Assembly (NCBI GenBank): GCA_020851795.1
Contig: JADZCA010000008.1
Location: forward strand, 1 to 33,611
Origin: Planctomycetota bacterium
GTDB lineage: Bacteria > Planctomycetota > PLA2 > JAEUHO01
Direction of reading: 5' to 3'
Length of the DNA stretch: 33,611 nucleotides
Shown here: in pieces, positions 33,289 to 33,611 of the stretch
Layout: the number at the start of each line of letters is the position of its first letter
How positions within the stretch are numbered: position 1 is the stretch's first letter
Notes under the pieces: model-generated
Seen by the model: only the letters and a program-made list of their open reading frames with translations
Told to the model about the DNA's origin: nothing
Databases searched by the model: none
Position numbers and translations under genes: made by a program

Positions 33289-33341
33289 CCCGCGGGGGGC
33301 CGCCCGGGACGGCCGCGGGCCAGCCCGGGGGGCTCCCCCCG
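33289..33341 (+). terminator. GC hairpins after the HEAT/cyclophilin gene
   Basis: CCCGCGG (33289-33295) pairs with CCGCGGG (33313-33319), and CGGGGG (33326-33331) with CCCCCG (33336-33341). A third small hairpin, GCGCCCG/CGGGCGC (33262-33278), abuts the stop codon. No T tract is present, so terminator function is inferred from position. Confidence 0.4.
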
Positions 33342-33347
33342 CTTCCC

Positions 33348-33375
33348 TTGCGGCGGCGGCGGCGGTCCCTACACT
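33348..33375 (+). promoter_or_regulatory. Promoter of tRNA-Lys
   Basis: TTGCGG (33348-33353), a 16-nt spacer and TACACT (33370-33375), ending 19 nt before the tRNA. The -35 resembles that of nusA (TTGCGC). Confidence 0.6.
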
Positions 33376-33394
33376 CCGCCTCTTCGCTGCGCGT

Positions 33395-33470
33395 GCCCGC
33401 TTAGCTCAGTTGGTAGAGCAGGTGACTCTTAATCACCGGGTCGTAGGTTCGAGTCCTACAGCGGGCACCA
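33395..33470 (+). tRNA. tRNA-Lys (anticodon CTT)
   Basis: Acceptor arms GCCCGCT (33395-33401) and AGCGGGC (33460-33466), a D arm with AGCTCAGTTGGTAGAGC, an anticodon stem GGTGA/TCACC with CTT at 33428-33430, and a T arm with GGTTCGAGT. A73 (33467) and an encoded CCA (33468-33470) follow. All stems are intact. Confidence 0.97.
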
Positions 33471-33611
33471 TTTAGGCTCGGTTCCGGAACCCTCCCTGCT
33501 GCGTCCGCACGGACCGGGCTGCGGCGAGGCGTCCTCGGCGAAGCGCCTCCTCAGCGGGTCAGGAACCCGCCTCCGGGGCTCTTCGCCTGCGGTGCCTGGC
33601 CTCGCCTCGGC
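33471..33611 (+). other. Right-edge region with several hairpins, no gene recognised
   Basis: TAGGCT at 33474-33479 resembles other -10 boxes here. A 12-bp palindrome GGTTCCGGAACC (33480-33491), GAGGCG/CGCCTC (33526-33531, 33544-33549) and GCGGGT/ACCCGC (33554-33559, 33565-33570) follow. This could be the tRNA transcript's end or the start of another structured RNA cut by the window edge. Confidence 0.35.

Noticed and set aside
33471..33611. Signal recognition particle RNA suggested by a GGGTCAGG segment
   Set aside because: The conserved apical loop with GGAAG and AGCAGCC is absent on both strands.

Overview
This is a very GC-rich stretch (by eye about three quarters G+C) of a bacterial chromosome, gene-dense, with 18 protein genes and two tRNA genes that I can support. 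The gene mix points most strongly to Planctomycetota or a neighbouring high-GC deep lineage: a Hanks-type kinase carrying FGE-sulfatase domains, a hexulose-phosphate synthase/RraA fusion, a nusA-infB-DUF503-rbfA cluster and a HEAT-repeat/cyclophilin secreted protein. Myxococcota, Acidobacteriota or Gemmatimonadota cannot be excluded without database searches.

Layout. On the minus strand at the left (318-4357) lie a hexulose-phosphate synthase/RraA fusion, a ThiS-ThiG fusion, a CPBP membrane protease and a gamma-carbonic-anhydrase-like protein; the last three overlap by 4 bp and look co-transcribed. Divergent from these is the translation/transcription cluster nusA, infB, DUF503 and rbfA (4623-9375), behind a good sigma70-type promoter and a strong leader hairpin. 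A 1594-residue membrane kinase with a duplicated Ig-like plus FGE-sulfatase module follows (9539-14323). Next come tRNA-His, a long hairpin touching its CCA end, and about 470 bp of imperfect 183-bp tandem repeats. An RND efflux pair (15166-19700) sits behind a perfect 16-bp palindrome. Two small genes follow, surrounded by a foldback repeat that looks like a MITE with CTAG target duplication. A minus-strand operon (21016-25843) encodes KdsD, a phosphohexomutase and a penicillin-acylase-family Ntn hydrolase. Divergent from it is a ComEC protein fused in frame to a DUF92 membrane domain, overlapping a HAD phosphatase. A minus-strand pair encodes an SPFH protein and a ribbon-helix-helix protein, controlled by an AT-rich promoter containing two tandem 11-bp repeats. 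The window closes with a secreted HEAT-repeat cyclophilin and tRNA-Lys.

Regulation visible in the sequence. Several promoters resemble TTGnnn-N16/17-TAnnnT or GAnnAT (nusA, tRNA-His, tRNA-Lys). At least five genes (hps, thiSG, kdsD, the small winged-helix gene and the SPFH gene) have a TAnnnT hexamer ending only 6-7 nt before the start codon and no Shine-Dalgarno sequence, which suggests leaderless mRNAs. Overlaps of the GTGA/ATGA type couple most operon neighbours.

The most unusual items are the ComEC-DUF92 fusion, the kinase with two FGE modules, the SPFH/RHH unit with its tandem operator, the MITE-like element, the repeats after tRNA-His, and an IF2 with altered G4 and G5 motifs.
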